From the NCBI RefSeq assembly GCF_023073915.1, contig NZ_JADPKK010000019.1, positions 186,001 through 250,000 of the forward strand: 64,000 nucleotides of DNA, written 5' to 3'. The DNA is from Bradyrhizobium sp. 149 (GTDB lineage: Bacteria > Pseudomonadota > Alphaproteobacteria > Rhizobiales > Xanthobacteraceae). Numbering within the stretch: position 1 is the stretch's first letter; each line of letters opens with the position of its first letter. The translations under genes were made by a program, and so were the position numbers. The notes under the pieces were generated by a model. The model saw only the letters and a list, made by a program, of their open reading frames with translations, was not told where the DNA came from and searched no databases. Shown here piece after piece: positions 34,347 to 43,077 of this stretch.

Positions 34347-34420
34347 TGGAGCGGGTGAAGGGAATCGAACCCTCGTATTCAGCTTGGAAGGCTGCTGCTC
34401 TACCATTGAGCTACACCCGC
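34347..34420 (-). tRNA. tRNA-Gly (TCC)
   Basis: The reverse strand gives a 74-base cloverleaf: acceptor GCGGGTG/CACCCGC, D-arm GCTCAATGGTAGAGC, anticodon loop CTTCCAA with anticodon TCC, and T-loop GGTTCGATTCC. Discriminator is T and CCA is encoded. An IS481 remnant ends 9 bases from its 3' end. Confidence 0.97.
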
Positions 34421-34543
34421 GACAGGGGCTCCCTAACACGGCCGGACGGCGGTCTCAACTGCCCAGGATCAACTGCCCAGGAGACGGCTTTCGGGCCTTC
34501 CGGCCTTGCGAACAGCCGCTGGTTCCTCCCGACCCGCCTCCCC

Positions 34544-34572
34544 TTAACAACGGCGGCATTGCTGCCTATATT
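34544..34572 (+). promoter_or_regulatory. sigma-70-like promoter for a small transcript
   Basis: TTAACA (34544-34549) and TATATT (34567-34572) are separated by exactly 17 bases. Transcription would start near 34579 and run through the 14-codon frame to the terminator at 34714-34745. Confidence 0.65.
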
Positions 34573-34607
34573 GAGGTCTTCCGAAACCAACGAAAGGAGG
34601 TGATCCA

Positions 34608-34652
34608 GTGTCTCTTACCAAGCGCTGTCACCTCGCTGGGATCGCCCGCTAA
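34608..34652 (+). CDS. 14-codon leader-type peptide with perfect extended Shine-Dalgarno
   Basis: GTG at 34608 opens MSLTKRCHLAGIAR and stops at TAA 34650-34652. Upstream, AAAGGAGGTGATCCAG (34593-34608) is complementary to the last 16 bases expected for alphaproteobacterial 16S rRNA, with AGGAGG 7 bases from the start. A promoter with 17-base spacing lies before it and a strong terminator after it, so it forms a complete small transcription unit of about 165 bases. It may be a leader peptide, a small regulatory RNA with a coding start, or a ribosome-binding RNA. I know no matching family. Confidence 0.55.
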   Translation: MSLTKRCHLAGIAR

Positions 34653-34713
34653 GCTTTTAGTAGAGGCTTGGCATCGGGGCGCTCTCAGCCCTGGACCAGC
34701 GAGCAAGAAATCG

Positions 34714-34745
34714 GGCGCGACGGGGCCTCCCCGCCGCGCCTTTTT
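34714..34745 (+). terminator. rho-independent terminator of the small transcript
   Basis: GGCGCG-A-CGGGG (34714-34725) pairs with CCCCG-C-CGCGCC (34729-34740) with one mismatch and a 3-base loop, followed by five T. It ends 17 bases before the stop of the opposing histidine kinase gene. Confidence 0.85.
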
Positions 34746-34761
34746 CGTTGACGGGCGCCGC

Positions 34762-37188
34762 TCAGGCCGGCGGCTCGCCCGCAAGCACCTCGCGGATCTT
34801 CTGCGACAGCTCCGCTTTCCGGTATGGCTTCCCGAGCAGCGCCACGCCGGGATCGAGATGGCCTTCGTGGACGATGGTGTTGTCGGTGTAGCCGGAGGTG
34901 TAGAGCACCCTCGCCCCCGGGCGGCGGATCCGGACTGCGTCGGCCAATTCCCGCCCGTTCATGCCGCCCGGCATGATGATATCCGTGAACAGCAGATCGA
35001 ACCTGGCGCCCTGATCGACCAGCGCAAGTGCGGCTGCGCCGTCGCTGGCGGCGAGCGTGCGATAGCCGAGGGTGCCGAGCTGGGCGATGACATAGCCCTG
35101 CACCAGCGGGTCGTCCTCGACCACGAGTATCGTCTCGTGCCCGCGTGCCGCCGCGAGCGCCTGAACCGGTGCCGTTCTGGCCGGCGCCTCGCCCTTCGAT
35201 CGCGGCAGGAACAGCCGCATCACTGTGCCGCGTCCCTCCTCGCTTTCGATCGCGACGGTACCGCCGGTCTGGCGGGCAAACCCGTAGACCATACTCAGCC
35301 CAAGCCCGGTGCCGCGACCGACGCCCTTGGTGGTGAAGAACGGCTCGAACACGCGCTCGCGGATGTCGGCAGGGATGCCGTGGCCGGTGTCGGTGACCGC
35401 GACCATCACGAAGGCACCGCGCATCACGTCGCCGTCGCCGGCACTGCTCGTGCCGTCGAGGTCGCGGTTCGCGGTCTCGAGCGTGAGCCTGCCGCCCCCC
35501 GGCATCGCGTCACGGGCGTTGACGGCGAGATTGACGATCGCGGACGAGAGCTGCGACGGGTCGGCCATCGCGGTCCAGGCATCGTCCGCTAGCCGGGTCA
35601 CGATCTCGATATGCTCGCCGAGCATAGGCTTCAGCAGCTTCGCGGTCTCGACCACGAGCGCGTTGACGTCGATCTCGCGCGGCTCGAGCGGCTGGCGGCG
35701 CGCGAACGTCAGAAGCTGCGAAGTGATCTCCGCGCCGCGCGCGGCCGCATCGTCGATCAGCTGCGCGATCGCGGCGAACTGAGGCTTGTCCGCAAGCCCC
35801 TCCTGGATGATCTCGATGGTGCCGGTGATGACCGTGAGCACGTTGTTGAAATCGTGCGCGACCCCGCCGGTGAGCTGGCCGATCGCGTCCATCTTTTGCG
35901 ATTGACGCAGCCGCTCCTCGGTCTCGTGCTGCGCGGTGAGGTCGGTCGCGGAGCCACGATAGCCCGTGAAGCGTCCGTCGGCGTCGAAGACTGGATTGCC
36001 GTTGACGCTGAAATGATGCATTCCCCCGGTGGTGTCGCGCCCGCGATATTCGAACTTCCGGAACGGCTCGTGGCGGTCCAGCGTCGCCAGGTGCGCGCGC
36101 CATTTCTCGGGCTCGGTCTCGCGATCGAGCGCGGCATCGGTACGGCGCGTGCCGATCCGCACTTTGGGGTCCATGCCAAAGGCAGTCACCCGGTCGGAGA
36201 GGTAAGTAAACCGATGGTCCGGTCCGGTCTCCCAGAACCAGTCGGATGCCGTCTCGGCATAGTCGCGGAAACGCTCTTCGCTCGCCCGTGCGTCCGCTTC
36301 CGCGCGCCGGCGAATGGCCAGGTCGCGCTCGAGATTGGCATTGGCCTCGCGCAGCTCGCCATAGGCCCGCTGGAGGTTCGCGCACATCGCGTTGAAGGCG
36401 TCGATCACCTTGTCCAGCTCGTCGGCATCGTAGGGCGGCCGGCGCTCCAGGCGCAAAGGCGGCGGCGGCCGCGTCAGGCTATACTTGCTGACGAACTCGG
36501 CGATGGCGACCAGATGCCGCGTCACGAGCAGATGGACCATGTAGATGATGAACAGTGAGACGAGGAATGTCTTTGCCGCTTGGCTGGCCAGGATGACGAG
36601 GGCGCGGTTCAGCAATTGCTGATAGACGTCGGTCAGGGTCGCCTCGACGTGGAGCACGCCGATCGGGCGTGCGGTCCCCTGCACGCTGTAGTTCAAGGGA
36701 TAGTCGCGCGTCACGATCGAGCGGGCGCTCGGCTCGCCGACTGCGAGATGGATCGGGTTGGGACGAGCGGCGATCTCGTGGACTTCCGCGGCGCGGATGT
36801 CGGGCAGCCGCAGGATACCGTCGAGCTGGAGCTTGAGCTGGTTCTGATCGAGATTCCACAGGCTCTCGCCGAGGCTGCCGGTGGTGCTGCGACCGATCTC
36901 GTCAAGCCGTGTCTCTATGACGCCGACCTCACGATTGTAGTCCAGATAGAGCTGGAGTGCCGTCAGCATGAGCGTTACGATCGAAGAGAACAGCAGCACG
37001 GCAGCCAGGAGGCGCGGTCCGACGCCGCTGCGCGACCAGTTGAAGATCCGCGACGGCAGCGCCCCGATCATCGGCGGCGCAAGGGCAGCGCCGATGCCGT
37101 TCAAATTCCGGCCAGTCGAATCCTGCGTGGCGGCCGCCGGGGCAATGGCGCGGCGGCGTCTGGAGTCCTCGTTACCTGCATTGCCCAT
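34762..37188 (-). CDS. hybrid sensor histidine kinase/response regulator
   Basis: The predicted 808-residue protein has TM1 (about 60-82), a periplasmic sensor region, TM2 (about 193-218), a HAMP-like linker, a PAS domain (FRDYAETASDWFWETGP, about 313), a HisKA box with phospho-acceptor His445 (GGVAHDFNNVL), an HATPase domain with DTGHGI and GTGLGLSMV, and a C-terminal receiver with Asp736 (LLFTDIIMPGG). The HDFNN box places it in the HWE-unlike, PAS-linked hybrid class. The start is uncertain: ATG 37188 is used; 37248 and 37071 are alternatives. It diverges from a periplasmic binding protein that may present its ligand. Confidence 0.85.
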   Translation of the reverse strand: MGNAGNEDSRRRRAIAPAAATQDSTGRNLNGIGAALAPPMIGALPSRIFNWSRSGVGPRLLAAVLLFSSIVTLMLTALQLYLDYNREVGVIETRLDEIGRSTTGSLGESLWNLDQNQLKLQLDGILRLPDIRAAEVHEIAARPNPIHLAVGEPSARSIVTRDYPLNYSVQGTARPIGVLHVEATLTDVYQQLLNRALVILASQAAKTFLVSLFIIYMVHLLVTRHLVAIAEFVSKYSLTRPPPPLRLERRPPYDADELDKVIDAFNAMCANLQRAYGELREANANLERDLAIRRRAEADARASEERFRDYAETASDWFWETGPDHRFTYLSDRVTAFGMDPKVRIGTRRTDAALDRETEPEKWRAHLATLDRHEPFRKFEYRGRDTTGGMHHFSVNGNPVFDADGRFTGYRGSATDLTAQHETEERLRQSQKMDAIGQLTGGVAHDFNNVLTVITGTIEIIQEGLADKPQFAAIAQLIDDAAARGAEITSQLLTFARRQPLEPREIDVNALVVETAKLLKPMLGEHIEIVTRLADDAWTAMADPSQLSSAIVNLAVNARDAMPGGGRLTLETANRDLDGTSSAGDGDVMRGAFVMVAVTDTGHGIPADIRERVFEPFFTTKGVGRGTGLGLSMVYGFARQTGGTVAIESEEGRGTVMRLFLPRSKGEAPARTAPVQALAAARGHETILVVEDDPLVQGYVIAQLGTLGYRTLAASDGAAALALVDQGARFDLLFTDIIMPGGMNGRELADAVRIRRPGARVLYTSGYTDNTIVHEGHLDPGVALLGKPYRKAELSQKIREVLAGEPPA

Positions 37189-37517
37189 GCACCATGTCCC
37201 GAAGATGACGGCACCCTGCTCCCGTCGGCCGGTCGCAGCCGCGAGCAAATCGATGGTTGAGACTTTCCCTTCACGCGATGCGCGCAGCGATCCTGTCGGC
37301 CCATGGGCGCCTTGAGGTCGGCGGGGTCATGTCTTGCGCCCAGCAGCAGGATTCTGACGCAAACTACCACTTCGCGTGCTAGAATGACATCGGTGAAAGT
37401 CCGGAGGTCGCCTGCAGGACGGGCGGCGAGCAGCGCGGTGCCGTGCAGGCACTTCCAGGTAGATCGCGCCTGGGCCCGAATCCAGTGGTTGCAATGCACG
37501 ACCGAGGGAGACGCCTG
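37189..37517. other. 329-base divergent control region, no gene seen
   Basis: This segment separates the hybrid kinase and the solute-binding protein gene. No frame in it looks coding. It must hold both promoters; I could not pick a convincing sigma-70 box. A GAGGGAGA ribosome site precedes 37518. Confidence 0.6.
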
Positions 37518-38231
37518 ATGTGGCGGATAGTCGTCGTCTGCCTGTCACTGTTCGCAGCCGGTCCCTCGCAAGCGCAGGAGTTGATCCGGCTGGCGCGGAT
37601 CGCCGGTATTCCCGATCAATATGTCGGCGGCGAGATGCTGCGGGCCGTCTATGCCAGGCTGAACATCAAGCTGGAGTTCGAGGACGTCCCCGGCAAGCGC
37701 GCACTCGCACTGTCGAGCGCCGGCGAGGTCGATGGCGAGATCCAGCGGATCGGGACGCTCTCCCGCGACTATCCGACGCTGGTCCAGGTCACACCCGCAA
37801 TCAACTACATCGAGCCGGCGGTGTTTTCGACGAAACTCCGTTTCGACGTCGCGGGCTGGAATTCGATCAGGGACCACAGCATCGGTATCGTTCGCGGCGT
37901 CGGCTCGTCGGAGGCCGGCACCCGCGGCATGGCCCGCGTCACGGCGACCGCGAGCCTTGATAACATGGTCAGGATGCTTGACGCCGACCGCTTCGACGTG
38001 ATGGTCACCGATATTTTCAGCGGCCTGGTCGCGGTGAGAAAGCTCAATCTGCAGGACAGGATCGTCGCGCTCTCGCCGCCGCTCGAGCGCATCCACATCT
38101 ACCACTATTTGCACGAACGCCATCGCGCTCTGGTGCCGAAGGTCGGCAAGGTGATCGCGCAGATGGAGGCGAGTGGCGAGCTGGCGACGCTGCGCGAGGC
38201 GCTGGTCAGGCAGGTCCTGAGCGCTCCGTGA
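37518..38231 (+). CDS. periplasmic solute-binding protein, family 3-like
   Basis: The 237-residue protein has a Sec signal peptide (IVVVCLSLFAAGPSQAQ, cleavage near 18) and a type-2 periplasmic fold of the amino-acid binding (PBPb) group: RLARIAGIPDQYVGGEMLRAVYARLNIKL, GKRALALSSAGEVDGEIQRIG, and GIVRGVGSSEAGT (about 115). No permease or ATPase gene is nearby, so it is probably a sensing rather than transport protein. It diverges from the hybrid histidine kinase at 37188. Start ATG 37518 has GAGGGAGA upstream. Confidence 0.8.
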   Translation: MWRIVVVCLSLFAAGPSQAQELIRLARIAGIPDQYVGGEMLRAVYARLNIKLEFEDVPGKRALALSSAGEVDGEIQRIGTLSRDYPTLVQVTPAINYIEPAVFSTKLRFDVAGWNSIRDHSIGIVRGVGSSEAGTRGMARVTATASLDNMVRMLDADRFDVMVTDIFSGLVAVRKLNLQDRIVALSPPLERIHIYHYLHERHRALVPKVGKVIAQMEASGELATLREALVRQVLSAP

Positions 38232-38241
38232 CGGCGCCGGA

Positions 38242-38445
38242 TCAACCGACGCGAAGCCGCTCGCGCAATGCCACGGCGGCAATCAGGATGCCGACGCACC
38301 AGGCCATGACTGCGCGGTGCGGCTCCCCGCCGAGCAGCACCGTGAAGACGCTCGCGAGCAGGCACGGCGCGATGGCCTTGCCGGTCCGGCTCGTCAGCAC
38401 GAGCAGGAACGGCATCGCCGCGATTGGTATTTGCAGGACGTCCAT
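38242..38445 (-). CDS. small two-helix membrane protein
   Basis: The 67-residue frame starting at 38445 (MDVLQIPIAAMPFLLVL) has hydrophobic helices at about 4-18, 24-38 and 47-60, with short polar loops, ending in RERLRVG. I see no strong ribosome site and no recognised family. It is convergent with the solute-binding protein gene (10 bases between stops), which argues it is a real compact gene. Function unknown. Confidence 0.5.
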   Translation of the reverse strand: MDVLQIPIAAMPFLLVLTSRTGKAIAPCLLASVFTVLLGGEPHRAVMAWCVGILIAAVALRERLRVG

Positions 38446-38471
38446 GGTCGAAAGAGATTTCGCCGAACGCT

Positions 38472-38669
38472 TCAGAAGCCGCAGACATTGAGAGCGCGCG
38501 GGCGTTTGCCCCGACGGCTCTCGGTGATGCGATCGCCGCCATTCTCGACCAAGCTGCCGTAATAGCGATGGTGACCGCTCTGGTCGTGCAAATCGGCAGG
38601 CTCCAATTGTGCCGCCCGCCGCGCGTCGCAAATGATCTTGCAATTGGTCTTGATGGTGTGCCCCGACAT
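38472..38669 (-). CDS. small hydrophilic hypothetical protein
   Basis: This 65-residue protein starts at 38669 behind a good CGGAGG ribosome site. It is hydrophilic with two Cys near the N-terminus and a HRYYGSLVENGGDRI stretch around residue 34, ending in a basic tail (SRRGKRPRAL). No known family is recognised. It precedes the small membrane protein on the same strand by 26 bases. Confidence 0.55.
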   Translation of the reverse strand: MSGHTIKTNCKIICDARRAAQLEPADLHDQSGHHRYYGSLVENGGDRITESRRGKRPRALNVCGF

Positions 38670-38872
38670 TGCCGCCTCCGATGGCCTTCCGTGTTCTTGT
38701 GGCCATCAGTCGTCTCGGCTTGGGGCGGCGTTCACCTCGCCGGGCCGCAATCGGGTTTCAGGACGGTTTCATCGAGGCCTCCACGACGCAATATTTTCCT
38801 CACCGCCCTTGTCGGCCCCAGCCATAGTGATACGTCCTTTGGGCTGCGCGCAGCAAAATCGACGAGGTAACG

Positions 38873-39253
38873 ATGCTCTACGCCATCCTGGCCTATCACG
38901 TGGAAGACGAGATCTTGTCGTGGACGCCCGACAAGGACGCGGCGGTCGTTGCCAAAGTCGTCGAGGTTCAAGCGCCCCTAAGGGCAAGCGGACATTTCGG
39001 ACCGGCCGCCCGTCTGGATGAGACCAGAAAGGCCCGCACCTTGCGCGGCCCCGGCGCGGGCATCGTGCTGGACGGCCCGTTTGCGGAGACCAAGGAGCAG
39101 CTTCTCGGCTTCCACCTCGTGGAATACGACACGGAGGAAGAGGCGATCGCGGCGGCGCGGACGCTGCGTCAGGTCAATCCGACTGCGGTCTACGAAATCC
39201 GCCCGGTCAAGCTCTACGTGCCGGCAGACGGGTTCGGCGCGACACAAGGGTAA
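38873..39253 (+). CDS. YciI-like protein
   Basis: The 126-residue protein matches the YCII ferredoxin-like fold: MLYAILAYHVEDE start, a helix HFGPAARLDETRKART, the family's DGPFAETKEQLLGFHLVE motif (about residues 66-83), and a final strand TAVYEIRPVKLY. The conserved His/Asp pair of YciI is partly present. Such proteins are small cytosolic enzymes or sigma-factor-associated partners; the exact role is unknown. It overlaps no neighbour and is convergent with the TMEM175-like gene 6 bases away. Confidence 0.85.
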   Translation: MLYAILAYHVEDEILSWTPDKDAAVVAKVVEVQAPLRASGHFGPAARLDETRKARTLRGPGAGIVLDGPFAETKEQLLGFHLVEYDTEEEAIAAARTLRQVNPTAVYEIRPVKLYVPADGFGATQG

Positions 39254-39259
39254 ACCGCC

Positions 39260-39850
39260 TCACGTGCCCGGCTCGGCCGGATTGACATAGAAGCGCTGGA
39301 TCAGCAGCCCGCCGAAGGCGATGAACCACACGAACGGCGCGACATGCGGCGCGAACGCCGCAACGATCGTACCCGGGATGAACACCAGCAGCGGAAACAT
39401 CGAGGCCATGATTTCGTGGCGCCAGCCGCCCAGGATCCTCCACCACAGCCAGGCATTGAGGCCGGCGATCGCAGTCAGGTGCAAGCCGTAGAGCACGGCG
39501 ACCGCACTGCTCATGGGGTAGTTGGTGTAGAGGCCGTTGGTCACCGGCAGCAGCACGATCGACAGCAGAAAGAACAGATTGAGGATCACCGCGCCACGGC
39601 TGCCGACGGGCTGACGCGCCAGCCGGCGGTGATGGCTGATCCAGAACACGCCGGCGATGATGAAGCTGAGGGCGAGACCCGCGAGCTTGCCGGAATAGAC
39701 CCGGGCGAGATCGTTCCAATCGGGCGCGCTGGTGAAGACCGCGGCCCTGGGGAGATCATAGGCGAGCAGCGTCATGGCGACGCCAAAAATCGTATTGCTG
39801 AGCGATTCCAGCCGCCGCATCTCGAACTGGTTGGGCTTGAGCTCGGTCAT
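39260..39850 (-). CDS. TMEM175-like (DUF1211) membrane protein
   Basis: This 196-residue protein has the DUF1211/TMEM175 layout: RRLESLSNTIFGVAMTLLAYDL (from about residue 12), a variant of the family's R..aFSDgvfAiaiTLL helix, then FWISHHRRL (about 70), two further helices and a GGLLIQRFYV end. Bacterial TMEM175 proteins are potassium-selective channels formed by tetramers. Here the FSD motif reads LSN, so channel function is less certain. It is convergent with the YciI-like gene. Confidence 0.78.
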   Translation of the reverse strand: MTELKPNQFEMRRLESLSNTIFGVAMTLLAYDLPRAAVFTSAPDWNDLARVYSGKLAGLALSFIIAGVFWISHHRRLARQPVGSRGAVILNLFFLLSIVLLPVTNGLYTNYPMSSAVAVLYGLHLTAIAGLNAWLWWRILGGWRHEIMASMFPLLVFIPGTIVAAFAPHVAPFVWFIAFGGLLIQRFYVNPAEPGT

Positions 39851-39976
39851 GCCGGGTGCGGGCTCTCAGGCTGGAACTTGGGCTGTCTTGTCCCTAGGTC
39901 TTAACACCGGTTCCGTCCAGCCGCATTGCGATTCGCCGCGAGATCGCCGACTCTTGCCGTTTCACCGGGGCGATTC

Positions 39977-42034
39977 GTGGCGACATATCTGGACACGCTC
40001 AATGCGGAGCAGCGCCGCGCCGCGGAGCATGGCGTGGCCGATGGTGCGACCGTTGGCGCGCCCCTGCTCGTCATCGCCGGCGCCGGCTCCGGCAAGACCA
40101 ATACGCTGGCCCATCGCGTCGCGCACCTGATCGTCGCCGGCAGCGATCCGCGCCGCATCCTCTTGATGACGTTCTCGCGCCGCGCCGCGGCCGAGATGGC
40201 CGGCCGGGTCGAACGCATCGCCCGAAAAGTGCTCGGCGAGAACAATGCCGCGATCATGCGCGACGCGCTGAGCTGGGCCGGCACGTTCCACGGCATTGGC
40301 GCACGGCTCTTGCGCGAATATGCCGAGCGGATCGGCCTCGATCCCGCCTTCACCATCCACGACCGCGAGGATTCCGCCGATCTGATGAACCTGGTCCGGC
40401 ACGAGCGCGGATTGTCGAAGACGGAGAGCCGCTTTCCGGCCAAAGGCACCTGCCTGTCGATCTACTCGCGCTGCGTCAATGCCGAGATGGAGATCGAGAA
40501 GGTATTGGGCCAGCACTATCCGTGGTGCGCAGGCTGGGCGGCCGAGCTGAAGGGCCTGTTCGCGGCCTATGTCGAGGCCAAGCAGGCCCAGCACGTGCTC
40601 GATTACGACGACCTCCTGCTCTACTGGTCGCAGATGATGAGCGATGCGCTGATCGCCGAAGAAATCGGCGGCCGCTTCGATCACGTGCTGGTCGACGAAT
40701 ATCAGGACACCAACCGCCTGCAATCCTCGATCCTGCTGGCGCTGAAGCCGGACGGACGCGGCCTCACCGTGGTCGGCGACGATGCGCAGTCGATCTATTC
40801 GTTCCGCGCCGCCACCGTGCGCAACATCCTGGATTTTCCGCAAAGCTTCTCGCCCCGCGCCGAGATGATTACGCTCGACCGCAACTACCGCTCGACGCAA
40901 CCCGTGCTGGCGGCGGCCAATGGCGTCATCGGCCTGGCGCGCGAGCGTTTCACAAAAAACCTCTGGACCGACCGCGCGTCCGCGCAAAAACCACAGCTCG
41001 TCACCGTGCACGACGAGACCGACCAGGCCCGCTACATCGTCGAGGAGGTGCTGGCCAACCGCGAGCAAGGCGCGCTGCTCAAGCACCAGGCGGTGCTGTT
41101 CCGGACGTCCTCGCATTCGGGCCCGCTGGAGATCGAGCTGACCCGCCGCAACATCCCCTTCGTCAAGTTCGGCGGGCTGAAGTTTCTCGATGCCGCGCAT
41201 GTCAAGGACGTGCTGGCGCTGCTGCGCTTCACCGAGAATCCGCGCGACCGCGTCGCCGGATTTCGCATCCTGCATCTGTTGCCGGGCATTGGACCTGCGA
41301 CGGCGCAGCGTGTGCTCGACCAGATGGCGGAGAGCACCGATCCACTCGCCGCGCTCGGCCAGCTCCCGGTGCCGCCGCGCACCGGCGCGGACTGGACCGA
41401 CTTCGTCCGCACCATCGAAAACTTGCGCTATTCGGAATGGCCGGCCGATCTCGAACGCGTGCGGCTCTGGTACGAACCGCATCTCGATCGCCTCCACGAG
41501 GATTCGGAGACGCGGCGTGCCGATCTGATGCAGCTCGAGCAGATTGCGAGCGGATATGCCTCGCGCGAAAAATTCCTGACCGAGCTCACGCTCGATCCGC
41601 CGGATGCGACCAGCGACAAATCCGGGCCACCCTTGCGCGACGAGGACTATCTGATCCTCTCCACCATCCACTCCGCCAAGGGCCAGGAGTGGAAATCGGT
41701 GTTCGTGCTCAACGTTGTCGACGGCTGCATGCCCTCCGATCTCGGCGCCGGCACCAGCGCCGAGCTCGAGGAGGAGCGCCGCCTGCTCTATGTCGCGATG
41801 ACGCGCGCCAAGGACGATCTGCACCTCGTGGTGCCGCAGCGCTTCTTCACCCACGGCCAGGCCGCCAAGGGCGACCGCCACGTCTACGCCTCGCGCACCC
41901 GCTTTATCCCGGAGCAGCTGGTCTATCTGTTCGAGCGCACCGCCTGGCCGAAAGCCGCAGCGGGCGCGGCCCGCACCGCGGCGCAGGGGCCGAAGATCGA
42001 CATTGGGGCGCGGATGCGGGGGATGTGGCGGTAG
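39977..42034 (+). CDS. UvrD/PcrA-like superfamily 1 helicase
   Basis: This 685-residue protein has the superfamily 1A motifs in order: Q-motif LNAEQRRAAEHG (8-19), Walker A AGAGSGKTN (34-42), MTFSRRAAAEM, DEYQDTNRLQ (about 243), GDDAQSIYSFR (about 268), YRSTQ, STIHSAKGQEW (about 563) and YVAMTRAKDDL near 610. It is likely a DNA-repair helicase of the UvrD/Rep group. I choose GTG 39977; the TTG-initiated extension to 39926 has no supporting site. It is the first of a plus-strand pair with the oxidoreductase downstream. Confidence 0.9.
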   Translation: MATYLDTLNAEQRRAAEHGVADGATVGAPLLVIAGAGSGKTNTLAHRVAHLIVAGSDPRRILLMTFSRRAAAEMAGRVERIARKVLGENNAAIMRDALSWAGTFHGIGARLLREYAERIGLDPAFTIHDREDSADLMNLVRHERGLSKTESRFPAKGTCLSIYSRCVNAEMEIEKVLGQHYPWCAGWAAELKGLFAAYVEAKQAQHVLDYDDLLLYWSQMMSDALIAEEIGGRFDHVLVDEYQDTNRLQSSILLALKPDGRGLTVVGDDAQSIYSFRAATVRNILDFPQSFSPRAEMITLDRNYRSTQPVLAAANGVIGLARERFTKNLWTDRASAQKPQLVTVHDETDQARYIVEEVLANREQGALLKHQAVLFRTSSHSGPLEIELTRRNIPFVKFGGLKFLDAAHVKDVLALLRFTENPRDRVAGFRILHLLPGIGPATAQRVLDQMAESTDPLAALGQLPVPPRTGADWTDFVRTIENLRYSEWPADLERVRLWYEPHLDRLHEDSETRRADLMQLEQIASGYASREKFLTELTLDPPDATSDKSGPPLRDEDYLILSTIHSAKGQEWKSVFVLNVVDGCMPSDLGAGTSAELEEERRLLYVAMTRAKDDLHLVVPQRFFTHGQAAKGDRHVYASRTRFIPEQLVYLFERTAWPKAAAGAARTAAQGPKIDIGARMRGMWR

Positions 42035-42090
42035 ACGCAAGAGGCCGGTCCAGGGACCTGTCAGAATAACTGGAACAACAGGGATCCGAC

Positions 42091-43071
42091 ATGAAAGCCG
42101 TCGTTGTCGAACAATACGCGCCCATCGACCAAATCGAGCTGAAGGACATTCCTGGTCCGGTCATGCGGCCCGGAGAATTGCGCATTCGGGTAGAGGCCGC
42201 GGGAATCGGATTCGTCGACGGCTTGAAGATCCAGGGTCTCTATCAGACCAAGGATCCCCTTCCCTTCATTCCCGGGACAGAGTTTGCAGGCGTGGTGGAG
42301 GAAGCTCCGAGCGCGCCGGGAGGTTATCAACCCGGCATGCGCGTGATGGGGATGACGCGCTCGGGCGCGCTTGCCGAAGAGATCGTCGTCGCCCCCGAAG
42401 CGCTCTATCCCCTGCCGGACGGCGTCGCGGCCGAGGTCGCCGCCTCGTTTCGCGCCAACTATCTGACCGCCCTCTATGCGCTCAGTGAACGTGCCTCGCT
42501 CCGCGCAGGCGAACAGCTTCTGGTGCTGGGCGCAGCCGGCGGCACGGGAATCGCGGCTGTCCAGATAGGCAGGCTGCTCGGCGCCCGTGTGATTGCAGCG
42601 GCATCGACCCCAGACAAGCGCGAGTTCGCGCGACAGCACGGCGCCGACGCTGTGGTTGACTACACGCAGACCGGCTGGCGCGACACGCTGAAGGAGTTGA
42701 CCGGAGGACACGGCGCCGACGTGATCTTCGACCCCGTCGGCGGCGAAGTCTCGGTGCAGGCCTTTCGCTCCATCGCCTGGCGCGGCCGTCATCTCGTGGT
42801 CGGTTTTGCCGCCGGTGCAATCCCTGCGCTGCCGTTCAATCTGCCGCTGCTGAAGGGCGGCGCCCTGCTCGGCGTCGACCTCGCGCAGATTCCAATCCGC
42901 GAGCCCGAGGTGCAGAAGCGCCTGATGTCGGAGCTGACGGCCTGGTTGGCCGAGGGCCAGCTGAAGCCTGTGGTCGGTCGCGTCTTCGCGCTGGATGATT
43001 TCCGCGAAGCGTTCAGGACGATGCAGACGCGCGGGGCGCTTGGCAAGATGGTCGTGCGTATCTCGAAATAG
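42091..43071 (+). CDS. NADPH:quinone oxidoreductase family protein
   Basis: This 326-residue medium-chain reductase has a GroES-like N-terminal domain (PGPVMRPGELRIRVEAAGIGFVD, about 18-40) and a Rossmann NADPH site (LVLGAAGGTGIAAVQIG, about 148-164), and ends with DFREAFRTMQTRGALGKMVV. Zinc ligands of alcohol dehydrogenases are absent, which fits the zinc-free quinone oxidoreductase/zeta-crystallin group. It follows the helicase by 56 bases and is convergent with the amidohydrolase gene. Confidence 0.88.
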   Translation: MKAVVVEQYAPIDQIELKDIPGPVMRPGELRIRVEAAGIGFVDGLKIQGLYQTKDPLPFIPGTEFAGVVEEAPSAPGGYQPGMRVMGMTRSGALAEEIVVAPEALYPLPDGVAAEVAASFRANYLTALYALSERASLRAGEQLLVLGAAGGTGIAAVQIGRLLGARVIAAASTPDKREFARQHGADAVVDYTQTGWRDTLKELTGGHGADVIFDPVGGEVSVQAFRSIAWRGRHLVVGFAAGAIPALPFNLPLLKGGALLGVDLAQIPIREPEVQKRLMSELTAWLAEGQLKPVVGRVFALDDFREAFRTMQTRGALGKMVVRISK

Positions 43072-43077
43072 GATTAG

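Noticed and set aside
34337..34603. 88-residue frame over tRNA-Gly (MERVKGIEPSYSAWKAAALP type)
   Set aside because: This is the well-known spurious antisense translation of tRNA-Gly.
39962..42040. 692-residue minus-strand frame over the helicase gene
   Set aside because: The plus strand holds all superfamily 1 helicase motifs; the minus frame has none.
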